A stretch of DNA of 64,000 nucleotides from Calliopum simillimum (GCA_951812925.1 OX638368.1:123093309-123157308), one strand, 5' to 3'. Shown: positions 36,018 to 47,455, numbered from the stretch's first letter. The notes: generated by a model from the letters alone, not told the origin. Numbers and translations are program-made.

Positions 36018-36442
36018 ATTATCTTTAATGTGATCAATTTTAATTTAGCATATTAACAATTCTTAAAAAATTGAGATAGAAATAAGAAATAATATTTTTA
36101 ATAAATTACTAAAAAAATACAGAGCTATTTTTCGTTTTATTGATTTGAAGATTATTATGATTTAGGCGTGAATTAGGGCCCAATTAATTTTGCCTAAGCA
36201 GAACGTTAGGGTCAAGTGCGAAATTCCAACGATGGCCTAGTTTGGTAAGCCTCAAATTTTCCTAAATACGAACGCCTACCTAATTAGGCCGGCATTAGGC
36301 ATTCCTTATTGGGAAAATATGGGGAACACCGTTACATCCGATATGAGGGCCTTGTTAGGCTCCCGCGTTTGGGCCTAACGTTCTGGTTAGGCAAAACTAA
36401 CAAGGCCCTAATTGTCGCCACACAAAATTTTCTAGTCGGGTA

Positions 36443-37430
36443 CTGATATTTTGGATGTTTTTCGATAAACTTATGCTTTTGCCGATTTCTTCGATATGTT
36501 TCAATATTTTTCAAAACTTTCGGTTTTTTACCGATATATAGGATATTTTTCTACATTTTTGGACTTTAACCGATATTTTGGATGTTTTTCTATAAACTTG
36601 GACTTTACCGATTTCTTCGTTGTGTTTCAATATTTTCCGAAACTTTTGGACCCTTTTCGATATATTGAATATTTTTCGATATATGTATGTATTTGGACTT
36701 TCACCGATTTCTTTAATGTTAATGATATTTTGTACGTTTTTCGAAAGTTTTTTTTTTTATTTCACTATTTTTCGAAACTTTTCAACTTCATTCGATATAT
36801 GTATTGGATGTTTTTCGATATATGTATTTGAACTGTTACCGATATATAGGCTGTTTTTTGATAAACTTGGACTTTATCCGATTTCTTCGATGTGTTTCAA
36901 TGCATTTCGAAACTTTTGGACCTTTTTCGCTTTATTTGGACTTTTACTGATTTTTTTATATATAGTATTTATCGATTTGAATCGTTCGCATAGAAGAACT
37001 TAGTCTTTAACATGCCACTTATTCATAATAATAACAATCAAGTATTATTATTATTTCTTCGATGTTTTCCAATACTTTTGGACTTTTACCGATTTTAAGA
37101 TGTTTTTCGACATTTTTGGACCTTTACCGATATTAGATATTTTTCAATATTTTTCGGAACTTTTGGACTTTTACCGATATTTTGGATGTTTTTCATTATA
37201 CTTGGACTTTTACCTTTACTTTAAATGTTCTTCTATACTTTTAGATTTTTGCCGATATTTTAGATGTTTTTCGATACATTTGGGCTTTTACCGATTTCTT
37301 CGGTGTATTTCGATACTTTTGGACATTTACCGATATTTTGGACGTTTTTCCATAAACTTGGACTCTTACCGATTTCTTCAATGTATATTTTAATATTTTG
37401 CTATACTTTTGGAATTTTACCGATAAAATA
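36443..37430 (+). repeat. Helitron internal minisatellite, right part
   Basis: This is the same degenerate repeat as at 31010-31314, with over 20 imperfect copies of the ACCGATATTTTGGATGTTTT type. Several long open frames here, full of Phe, Tyr, Asp and Ile, come from the repeat and are not genes. Confidence 0.8.
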
Positions 37431-38100
37431 AATATATCGGAGCATCTGTTTGTGGCACATTGTTTTAAAGAATAAAAAAAAGTTTTCGTTATTAGCTTTT
37501 TAGTGCAATCTGGCTTTTTATTAAAACCCGTGCAACGCCGGGTAAAACAGCTAGTATGTTTATATAGCTGTATTTTGTATGAACTATACTGTAATTCTTC
37601 TTACGAACTTCATCCCATCACGACATATCGTTCCAACAAATTTCCAAGTGAAAATACTTGAAAGAACAACTATATATTAAAATTTGTACTGCTGAATCAA
37701 AATGGATTGTATGCCATAGCACTAAATCTAGAAAAATCGCATAGACTTAAAAACGACTAGAGTGTTTTCCAGACTAGAGCGTTTTTCAGACTTGTGAATA
37801 AGTAAGAAAAAAATCAATCATCAGTTAACATTGAAAGTCAGAGAGACAGCTTCAGCTCAGCGGGTAGAAAAGGGGCTTCGAAAGTGGTGTAAGTCAAAAT
37901 ATATATATAGTACGTCATTATACAAAAAAAACTCGTTGAATGGCGTGGCCCCACCCACAAATCCTTAAAACGCTCAACAAAGAGTGTCGCGTTAAATATT
38001 ACAGCAAAAGCGAATGTAACAGATGAAATCGTCTAAGAATTCTTTGTTTTACATTTATTTCTTCATCATTGGTTTTTTAGAATTTTGAATAGTTTTCAAA

Positions 38101-39071
38101 ATGAGTTCATCGAAAGAAAATGTGCTAGATTTAATTGTGCGAAAAAAAAACACGATTTTCCACATTTGTCTCACAGAAACATTGCATAAAGTGTTAATAT
38201 TGCAAAATCAACTGTAAAGTTGGAGTGTTCGAAAAAAAGGACTTACCTCAGAGGAAAAAGCAAAAGAAGTGTTACATGCCTATGAAAAAAATACTGGACT
38301 CTCTATTAGAGATGTGGCTAAAAAAGTGCATAGTTTGCCCGGAAACATATAGAAAGTTTGCAGAGAGAAAGGTTTTCAATCCTATAAAGTACTACTGGCA
38401 CCAAGTAGGAACGATAAGCAAAACATAGCTGCTAAAACTCGCTCACGAAAGCTCTACGACCGTTTTGTAAACAATTTTGAATTCATTTTAATGGACGATG
38501 CGACATACGTCAAAGCTGACTTTAACAGCTTCCGGGTCAACTTTTTTACACCGCAAGGAAGAAAGGTGATGTTGCGTCAAATTTAAAGCAGAAAAAGTGG
38601 ACAAGTTTGTAAACAAATATTTGGTTTGGCAAGCAATATGTAAATGCGATTTAAAGAGCTCAGTATACATATGTCACAACTGGTATAATTATCCACCAAA
38701 TTTATATGAAAGAGTGCTGACAGAAACGGTTGCTGAGTATGATAGATAGCCTTCACGAAAATTCTGTGTTATTTTGACCAGATTTGGTGAGTTGTCATTA
38801 TGTTAAATTGGTCATGAATTGGTATGAAGACAATGGGGTCAATGTTGTACCGAAAAATGCAAATAATCCGAATTGCCCTGAGCTTCGGGCGATTGAAAAA
38901 TACTGGGGTATAATGAAGAGAAAATTGCTAAAAACGAAGAATGTTGTCAAAAATTAAAAGAAACTACGACAACGTAATTAACCAAATTTTCTTTGAAAAC
39001 CAGTTGTCGAATCGTGCCACTTCAGACAACTTCGTGATTATTATGGCGCACAAATCATTTTGAAATGTTAA
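38101..39071 (+). pseudogene. IS630/Tc1-type transposase pseudogene, DD37E-like
   Basis: Cut-and-paste transposase relic. From ATG 38101: MSSSKENVLDLIV, EEKAKEVLHAYEKNTGLSIR and DVAKKV, then LMDDATYVKADF (first catalytic Asp region), KKWTSL and IWFGKQYVN, PDLVSCHYVKLVMNWYEDNG, NVVPKNANNPNCPELRAIEK and YWGIMKRKLLKTK. Thirty-seven residues separate the Asp of PDL from the Glu of AIEK, the ITmD37E spacing. At least seven stops and frameshifts make it non-functional. Inverted ends were not located. Confidence 0.8.
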
Positions 39072-39231
39072 TGCTATGTATTGATCCTACGAGTAAATAA
39101 AAATTTTTGATTACAATTTAATTTTTTGTGTTATTTTTTATAGTTTCAAGTTCTATCGGGCATAAAAAAACACCCTAAATAAGGTTTAGTAAAAAGAAAA
39201 GTGAGCAATTTTTTCATACATCATAATAACT

Positions 39232-39960
39232 TTATTGAGTCAAATATTTTCCATTGTTATTGACCACTTCTCTCCATATTTCGGGCAAAAGCATAATACC
39301 TTCCTTAAAGAATTCCTGAGGTTTCTCGGACAAGACTTTTTTGCAACCCTCTAGGGAATTCAATTTTACGCCATCAAGATAAAACGATTGAAACAAATGG
39401 TAACCCAAAGTTGCAATATCTGTGATATATATGGTGGATGAATTAAAACTTCCCAGCCAAGCTACCGTGTCACCAAAGAAGTATGTGATCTAGCGTTCTG
39501 GTGATGAAAGACGACGATCTTTCTGTTGACTAATTCCGGACGTTTTTCTTTGAGCGCTTCATTCAATCTTGTTAATTATTGACAGTGCAGTTCCGAATTA
39601 ATCGTTTTGCTACTAACTAAAACCTTCCTTGGCGTCAGTTCTGTTTCAGAAGAGATTCAAATACTGATATGCGATCAGTTAGGTTTTTTTCACTCAGAAT
39701 ATGTAGCGATGCTGCGACTGCTTTTGTTTCGGCCTTCCTCCATCTTTTCAAGAAATTTGTCCACTTTTTCGGTGCCTGATCGACCAGATATAGGTGCGTC
39801 TTTTACATCAAAATTTCCAGAGTGGAATCGATCATACCATTTTCCAACTATTCTTTTCGATAAAGTACCTTCTCCATAATGTAAACTAATTTTTCTGGGA
39901 ACCTTCGCTGCCGTATAGTGCTTTCTAAGAAATAAAGTAAAATATAACGAATTTTCTCCG
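39232..39960 (-). pseudogene. mariner transposase pseudogene (DD34D type)
   Basis: Minus strand in broken frames. N-terminal part: RFHSGNFDVKDAPISGRSGT and EKVDKFLEKMEEGRNKSSRS. C-terminal part: VFHHQNARSHTSLV, LGWEVLIHPPY, GYHLFQSFYLDGVKLNSLEG, KKVLSEKPQEFFKEGIMLLP and EIWREVVNNNGKYLTQ with a TAA stop at 39232-39234. The usual DNARPHTS Asp is changed (HHQNARSHTS) and the middle is deleted, so it is dead. It lies tail to tail with the DD37E relic at 38101-39071. Confidence 0.85.
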
Positions 39961-40214
39961 ATTCTGCACTAATTTTAGTGACGTTAAGATAGCTGAATTA
40001 TTAAGAAATAGCAAGGGAAAAAATTTTTTATAATTCTCAGAGATGTTAACTACTATACCTTTAGCAATTAATAGTTAGAGTTAATAGAGTTAATAGATCG
40101 GATCTGAGCTTTCTTTTTACTCAATCTTATATTTCTAGTTTTTCCGATGCCACTCACATATTTGAAATTTTTTAAGCGAAAAAATATGATTTGCATCACG
40201 TAGAAGAGCTGCAG

Positions 40215-41136
40215 GGCACGGTGCTCTTGAACAGTCGGTAGGTTTTTTGAGTATGTGGAGAAAATCTGTGAATGAGGTTTCTTTTGTTTTAGTTTAGTGG
40301 TCTGAAAATTGCAAACCCCGAAATCATAGCTGATCATCCTCGCGAAATATCGCAAAAATACATATCCCATGTAAAAAAAAAAATTCAGAAAAAAAAAACG
40401 CAACAAATGCTGAATCCGAATCCGGCCTTAAAATTGCTATATCTTATACGGTTTTTGAGATATCTTAGCATAAACAAGGAAAAAATACTGTTTTTGCTAT
40501 ATTTTGAAGCTATATAACTATAATATAGAACATTCACACCCAAAATTCGATACATTATCTGAAAGATCCAATCTTTTGCTTTAAAACCGCATTTAAATTA
40601 CGTCAATAGCTTTATTTTTCTCCTAAATATCGTAGACTGAAATAATGACAAAACACGTTTTTTGCACTTTTTTAACTTTTTAGGTTAGGATATCTCCGAG
40701 AAAATAAAGATATCGACATTATTTGAATAAGGTTTAAAAAATTGATTAGAGCTTTTCATTTCTGCATCAGAATTTACGGATATACGTCCTGTTATATAGC
40801 TCCAAAACACAGCAATAAAACATAGCATCGGCTTTGTTTCCTTGTTTAGGCTAAAATATCTCAAAAACCGTATGAGATACAGCAATTCTAAGGCAAGATT
40901 CGGATTCAGCATTGCAAAATACATTAAAAATAACTATTTTTATATTTGTTTGTTGCGTTTTTTTTCTGGATTTTTTTTATTTTATATGGGATATGTATTT
41001 TTGCGATATTTCGGGGATGATCAGCTACGATTTCGGAGTTTGCATTTTTCAGACCACTAAATTAATACAAATGAAACCCCATTCACAGATTTTCTCCACA
41101 TATTCAAAAAACCTATCGACTGTTCAAGAGCACCGT
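40215..41136. mobile_element. foldback palindrome, about 290-bp arms
   Basis: The left arm (GCACGGTGCTCTTGAACAGT ... CTTAGCATAAACAAGG) is inverted at 40840-41136. Loop about 370 bp. Open frames on opposite strands (about 112 and 83 codons) are the same arm read twice. Confidence 0.85.
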
Positions 41137-41139
41137 GAG

Positions 41140-42240
41140 GGATCAGGGTCTACAGGGACTTAGACAGTTCACAGTTCATTGTGGTATTACTATTGCATAG
41201 CTGTCAATGAATTGTGATAATAGATAACATTCATTCAAAACTGAATTCACATTACATTAAGTATGAAGTTTTACTTCATCCAATCTTGTACTTAAAGCGT
41301 AGGTTAGCAAATAGTTCAAAAACCTATTGTACGATTGTGTTAACCGCTCATTGTATTAAAGTGGCTGAAACCCGATACTTTGCAGTATGTTGTAAGACTT
41401 TAATAACCTACTTTAGGAATACGAACGAAAAATACGACATAAAAAAAGTTTATAATAATTTGTATATTTAGAAATAATGCATGACATTTGTTGTACATTT
41501 CTATTTATAACATGCAAGAATTATTGAAAGTGTTATTACTAAAGGCAGTTGTTCATAAAGTACATAGGTAGGTAAGCGCTATCATGATGACTTTGGCCAT
41601 TGTTTTGGCTGTTTTATTGAATTATTAATTATAACTATTTTTACATTGATAATAAGTTATATTCACTCATTATGTTTAACAGTTGGTTATTGAAAAACAG
41701 ATACATATGTATGTACGTAATTATGATACATCAATCAAATCTAATAGATAAATTGCTACTGTACGATAATTTAGTACGCAGCTGATATGACATCACTTGT
41801 GCTCGACTCATTTTTTTTCTTCTGTAGCATGAGTTTAACGATTCTTATTGGAAGGACAATATTGTTGTTGTGATTTTTGAGTTTTGGAAACAGTTTCCGT
41901 GCTTATTTTCGCCTTTCTCTTGCACAAACAAATACTTGAACAAATCCTTTTGAAATTTTTTTTTTTTTTTGTTTTTCACCACTGAAATGTAATACTTGAA
42001 ACAAGGGTACATAAAAGAAAATACCGTCACCAAAAGGCAAAACACCGCACGCTGTAATTCAGTGTTGCCATCATTTATTGTTGCGCACAGGGAATTAATT
42101 TTGGCTTACTAATCAGATTTTGTTGAAAATCTTACATCAAATTAGAGCTTGTCATGGGGCAAACTATCTTGGAATGAAGTATCAAATCACAATATCGTAT
42201 AGTTTCAAATCGAACATAAATTGCTGATAAAATTCAAAAA
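41140..42240. other. AT-rich DNA without recognised features
   Basis: No repeat shared with the rest of the window and no coding similarity. Homopolymer T run near 41957. Confidence 0.3.
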
Positions 42241-43524
42241 TAACACTGTTCGACAATTTCGAACTTTTTTTAAAACACATTAGAAAGTCCAAAAAATTCT
42301 TAAAGTAGACGTTAAAAAAAATACCCGTTTCTCGTTGTTTTTCTGCAGCACGTCACGTTTTTTTTTAATCGATTTTTGAAGTTTTTTTATCCACTGTACA
42401 TGAAAAAACCAAAAGTACCACATTCTTGTGTTAAATCGATGAATTCAACTATATGATTCTTACATCTAAGGTGTATCATGTGTTCAGCAAACTTATGCAG
42501 GATATTGCGGGGAATATTTTTGTATAAAATTTTAACCCGGTTTAGCCCCCATATGTTGGTCATCTTTGCCTTTTTCATAAAAAGGTACAAAAATGACACC
42601 CAAAACAGGGAAATATTGAGTCAGTATGTACTACAGAAATATTTGCTACAAAATTTCACTAATAGTTTTTAAACACGTAAAGGTCGAAATTTGAGCCCGA
42701 AATCAAAAAAAATCGTTAAAATCAATTAGGACTTTTCACATTGCATATTAATTACATACCTGACGCGCTTACCTTAAGTTCTAAGAATTTTTCGTCTTTG
42801 GTAACTCTAAGTGAAATTTTTTGTAGGATATTTTTGTAAAATTCTAAGCCCATTATGGCTCAGTTTTAGAAAATGTGGTCAAAAGACCCATAAGAACAGG
42901 TTATAATAGGTAAATGTATTCTAGGAAAATGATCCTTGTGTGATTTCGTTATGATCTTGTGAGAATGAGTTCTGCCCAAAATGTTGTTTTAGAGTTTTAC
43001 AGTGGGCTGAAATTTGGAAAATATTTATTGTTAGAACTGCTTATTGATTTTAACGATTTTTTTGCTTTCGGGATAAAATTTTGCTTTTTTAGTGTTCAGC
43101 AACTAGTAGTGAAATTGTATAGCAAATATTTCTATACTAAATACTGGCTCAATATTCCCCTGTTTTAGGTGTCATTTTTGTACCTTTTTAAGAAAAGGGC
43201 GAAAATGACCCACATGTGGGGGTTGTACAGGGTTAAAATTTTCTACAAAAATATTTCCCGCAATATCCTGCATAAGTTTGCTGAACACATGATACACCTC
43301 AAATGTAAGGATCATATAGTTAAATACATCGATTTATCACAAGAATGCGGTATTTTTGTTTTTTTCATGTACAGTGGATAAAAAAACTTCAAAAATCGAT
43401 TAAAAAAAAATTTGACGTGCTGGGAAAAAACCACGGGACACGGGTATTTTTTTTTAACGTCTTCATACTTAAAGAATTTTTTGGATTTTCTCATGCGTTT
43501 TTTTTTTTGTGTCGAACGGTGTTA
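42241..43524. mobile_element. 1.28-kb foldback, TAACACTGTTCGAC ends
   Basis: TAACACTGTTCGACA is inverted at 43510-43524. Inverted pairing extends over about 430 bp per arm. The same 70-codon frame is open in each arm (42387-42599 minus, 43169-43381 plus). Differences between the two look neutral, not protein-preserving. Confidence 0.85.
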
Positions 43525-44202
43525 TCATAAAAGCTAATTCAGCTAATATCGAAAATGTTGATAAGGTCAAATAACAGGGAAAATTTTACAAAAAATGTCG
43601 AGTAGTTCCAAACAAAGCGTGTAATGTCCAAAAAATTCATAAAATCAGCAAATGTTGAATAATATTCAAAAACTTCACATAAATCAAAAAATTTGTAGAA
43701 ATTCGAAGAAGGCTGAAAAAATCTAAAAATGTTGATAAAGTCGAAGTATATTGAAAATCTCAAAATCTCAATCTCAAAACAAAAAAAAAAAAATTTATTG
43801 AAAAGTTCTGATGAGTCGAAAAATTGTGATAGGTAAAATTATGTAATTTTGTTGAACAAGCAACGATTTTGATCCGATAATTTACAAACTAATCTTGTGT
43901 GATTTTTCTTTAAAAATTTATGACCACTAAGTTAAGAATCGTATGGGATTTTCATATGATTTTTCTCTCCATTGTTTCTTTTCAAACGGTCATAACTTAA
44001 AAAAAAAATAATCATGCTGGACTTATTGCTAGCTCATTCTGAAGATGAAGAGTAGTACTGAGTTAAACATTTTGAAACGGACATTGTAAAGACTAACTTG
44101 CTCGACTCAAACTTTTTTTGGTGGTTCTTTGAAGAGTTTTTGATCAAGATTAGCCTTATATTTTTGTTTAAAAAATTTTAATTCTGTGAAATTTTTGTGG
44201 TA
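43525..44202. other. degenerate short-period repeat and AT-rich DNA
   Basis: Positions 43540-43790 repeat AAAATGTTGA(A/T)AA-like phrases with loose spacing, similar in style to the Helitron minisatellite on the opposite strand. The rest is unremarkable. Confidence 0.3.
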
Positions 44203-44813
44203 GGACTAAAAATAATTCAAAATTTAGATGAAATAAACTTTTCATAAAAATTTTTAAAATTTCTTAAAAATAATGCACTTTTAATAAACAAATAGATAAG
44301 GCAATACCTACCCAAACATAAAAACAAAACTTTTACACAGAACTGTTCTCCGAAATCTGCACAATCTTTTCTCGAAAAAAAAATTGAGAAACTTCATTAA
44401 TGAAAAAGTTACGCGTACTTAAGTGCCGCTACATAGGCGCCTTGCCTATGCGATTCACACATATACGCCCGCAGCGTGTTCTAACGTGCATTCTAAATTT
44501 CTGCATTAATTATGATTTGTTGTTTTGAAACGGCATGCAGCGTTGAAATGTAAAAATCACATAGCCAAGGCGCCTATGTAGCGGCACTTAAGTACGCGTA
44601 ACTTTTTCATTAATGGAAGTTCCTAAAATTTTTTTTCAAGAAATGATTGTGCAGATTTCGCAGAACAATTCTGTGTAAATATTTTGGTTTTATGCATGGG
44701 TAGGTATTGCCTTAATATCTATTTGTTTATTAAAAAGTGCATTATTTTTAAGAAATTTTAAAAAATTTTTATGAAAAGTTTATTTCATCTATATTTTGAA
44801 TTATTTTAAGTCC
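44203..44813. mobile_element. long palindrome with a highly conserved inner segment
   Basis: Arms of about 270 bp (44203-44470, 44548-44813) flank a 70-80 bp loop. The innermost part, AAAGTTACGCGTACTTAAGT then GCCGCTACATAGGCGCCTTG, is repeated inverted with almost no change, while the outer arms differ more. Confidence 0.85.
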
Positions 44814-45098
44814 GAATCACTAAATAATGCATTAATAAAGAAGCGAAAATCCATTACATAATTGCAAAAATAGGTGGCATGATTTCAAAAAATTAAGATA
44901 ACCAATAAAAGGAAATAATGATTGCACCCTGTTCCGAACAGTTGTACTAAATTCGATAAATTAAAAATGATCAGAAACAAAGCGGATAAAAATCGTAGTT
45001 TGGGAATCATCGAGGAAATTCTTTTCTTACGAAGATATTTTCATTATATCTGCAAGCTTTTGGCAAAACAATCTTAGATACGACAATTTTCCATGATT

Positions 45099-45764
45099 TA
45101 CACGGAGAAAAAAACATAGTACTTGCTACTTTATTTCTCATAAGTTTTACCAGAATTTCAAATCAGAATAGTGACAACTTCACACCGAAGTAAAATTCAC
45201 CTTACTGTTTTAGTCAATTCAGAATGTATGTTTCCTAGTAATTTTTATGAAAAAATTGGCGTGATATTTACATAACTGTAAAGTTCAAGCAAAAAAAAAA
45301 CAAAAAAAAAAAAAAAATGATCAGCGCTTACGCATGTGATGTAGAAGCAAAAAAATTTGTACATAAAGAAAATGTCTGTCCAAAAATAGAAATTGTTACT
45401 AAAATTATGAAAGTCAAAATGATTCTATATTCTTATGATATTTACCTTACTCGAGTAAGGTGACAATTATGACACTCATTTTTGTGCGTGAACAAAATAA
45501 AGTTATTTTGACTAGAATTATAAAATCCAAATGGTCATAAATTTTTTTTTCTGAAAGTATAAATTACTTTACATAAAGTCAAATGTAGGAAATTGTAGTA
45601 AATATGCCTTTATTTAACTACATTTTATTTGTAAATATGACGTTAGGGACCCATCAAATAGTTCTTACGTAAGGTAAATTATATTTGAAATTGAGTGTTG
45701 ATTACTTTAATTTTTCGACTAGCCGAGTGGAGTAAAAATTATGATGTGTATTTTTCTTCGTGTA
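45099..45764. mobile_element. TACACGGAGAAAAA element, copy B (uninterrupted)
   Basis: TACACGGAGAAAAA at 45099 is inverted at 45751-45764 (TTTTTCTTCGTGTA). This copy lacks the insertion found in copy A at 3325-4418. A diverged inverted relative occurs at 46640-46850. Confidence 0.7.
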
Positions 45765-46027
45765 GTCATAAATATAAAATTTGAATACGTTTCTTTTAGT
45801 GTTATCGTCATGTCTCTATGATTTTAGTTTCAGGGGTTGTCCCATAACTTACGCAAGATTTGAATTTGCCGCCATTTGTGAGGTAAAGGGTTGCCAGTCA
45901 AAACAAAAAGAAAACAGTTTGACAGCTGACAGCTTAGGGCTAGAAAAAAAATTAAGGAGAAGACTAAAGGCTGTATCAATAAAACTCAAAAGCAGTTAAG
46001 AAGTTTTTACATCATACAGGTCAGTGG

Positions 46028-46567
46028 TATACTGCCGTACATGTGAAAAACCGCATTATCTCCATTTTTGCCAATTAGAGATATAAGGTAAACGCTTTTT
46101 TTGATATTTTTTGAAAGTTTTTAAATATTTTAATATTGTAACACCTGATTTAGGGTAATTAAGGGATGCTCTTTTTAATGGTGCAATTGTCAAAAATCAA
46201 AAATAACCCATTCACAGTTTTCATTGGAGATAATCAAAAATTTTCAATACATCACTTGAGCGTCCGTATGAAAAAAAGTATTATGGACATAATCAAATAT
46301 CTTGTGTATTAGTCGTTGAATTTATGAGAAGCGTATATGAAAAAAACGCATTATCTCCACAAAATTGGAGATAATCAGAATTTCTATGTATTTCTGGTAT
46401 TTTTGGGCAGACAAACACGAAAATTGGTGGATCATCAAGCTTATCTCAAAACCTATTTATTCGATTAAAATAGTTTTTGCAGTTTTAAATAGAGAATTTT
46501 TTTACGAAGCGGACTAAATTTTCGAAAAAATGGAGATAATGCGGTTTTTCATATGTGCGGCAGTATA
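46028..46567. mobile_element. 540-bp MITE, TATACTGCCG ends
   Basis: TATACTGCCGTACATGTGAA is inverted at 46548-46567. Arms continue AAACCGCATTATCTCCATTT. The motif GCATTATCTCCA also occurs inside (46350). Confidence 0.85.
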
Positions 46568-47075
46568 GCTCTAACAAGTTTGTAATTGAAAGTAAAAATT
46601 ATATTTTTCTATCTAGCACACGGATGGATCTCGGTTCGAATCATAGTGTGCGGTCAACTTTATTTTTTTTTTTTTATTGAATTTTACAGTAAGGTAAGTA
46701 TTACTTAAATTTAAAAAAAAAAAAAAAAAAATAAATAAACTGTCAGGTTCGAGAATTCAGAATTTACTAACAGTAAAGTAAAATTTATTTTATTGGGGAA
46801 TTGTCACTATATTAACTCGAAATTTTAGTAAATTCTTAAAGTATTAGTATGGAAATGTTATGAAAATCGAACCAAATCTGTGATAATTTTGTTCCATTTT
46901 ATGGGATGACTGCAGTATGTCACTTTCCAATTCGATGGTGCCATATAAATACGTTTGAGGGTTTGACAATCCGACAAAAGTTTTTAAGCAGGCTAAGTTA
47001 GTATGAGGGATGTATGAAGTGTATTTTTTGGCCAACTCTTTTTAGCGTTACATTGGTAAGATAGAAACACTATCA

Positions 47076-47455
47076 ATATGTGACGCGTCGTGACAAAAGT
47101 ACAAGACAAAACATAAGTGTACATAGGTAAAAATTTCATGTTTTGGGTTTAAATATCAAACGCTATCGGCAATCTCAAGGTCAACTAAAATGTGAAATAA
47201 TTTAAAATTTTAGCAGCTAGATAGCATAAAAATGTATTTTTTCAAATCACTACCCAAGGAACAATAATATATTGCCAAACTTTAATTTCAATTATCTCAA
47301 AACTATAGTTTTTGAACTATAAAATTAAAAACGCCATAACTTCGCAAATTTAATAAATTTTTGAGCGTTTTTTTCTGCTTTCTCCCTAGAATGGTATCAA
47401 AATCTCAAATTTGACCTCTAGCAAGATAAGGTCCTTTTTGTTACGCGTCACATAT
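47076..47455. mobile_element. MITE, ATATGTGACGCGT ends
   Basis: ATATGTGACGCGT is inverted at 47443-47455. The inner part (GACCTCTAGCAAGATAAGG, ACGCCATAACTTCGCAAATT) matches 57590-57780 on the opposite strand. Confidence 0.75.

Larger units (their letters stand above)
31317..36440. mobile_element. 5.1-kb TIR transposon carrying a Cyclin K gene fragment
   Basis: The left end is CCCGACTAGAAATTTGCTTA at 31317. The right end is the inverted CTAGTCGGG at 36432-36440. TA flanks both sides (31315-31316 and 36441-36442), which fits a TA target duplication. About 350 bp at the left (31330-31680) and 270 bp at the right (36165-36430) are packed with GCCTAA/TTAGGC motifs, probably subterminal protein-binding sites. 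Host minisatellite resumes cleanly on both sides. No transposase is recognised inside, so it is likely non-autonomous. Contents in order: a 400-bp MITE (32489-32889), a 258-bp MITE (33501-33758), the Cyclin K pseudogene (33868-34722), unrecognised exon-like pieces (34955-35444) and a CAGGC-type MITE (35634-36017). I cannot name the superfamily with certainty. Confidence 0.7.
30651..37554 (+). mobile_element. non-autonomous Helitron split by a nested TIR transposon
   Basis: The left end is TCTATACTATTTATATAAAA at 30651, preceded by A. The right end is CCCGTGCAACGCCGGG, a GC hairpin, followed by a short spacer and CTAG at 37551-37554, then T. A|TC...CTAG|T is the Helitron insertion signature, and no target duplication is expected. 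Just inside the left end is the text common to insect Helitrons (cell-type phrases around 30700 such as ACCGAACCGATTTTAATAAT). No Rep/helicase gene is present. The body is a degenerate minisatellite at 31010-31314 and 36443-37430, interrupted by the element at 31317-36440. Without that insertion the element would be about 1.8 kb. Confidence 0.75.

Noticed and set aside
36496..37393. Overlapping open frames of 97-127 codons rich in Phe, Tyr and Asp
   Set aside because: They are translations of the Helitron minisatellite in several frames.
40068..41163. Frames of 112 and 83 codons on opposite strands
   Set aside because: Same foldback arm read twice.
42387..43381. Paired 70-codon frames as a conserved peptide gene
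   Set aside because: They are the two arms of one inverted repeat, and the differences do not favour silent changes.
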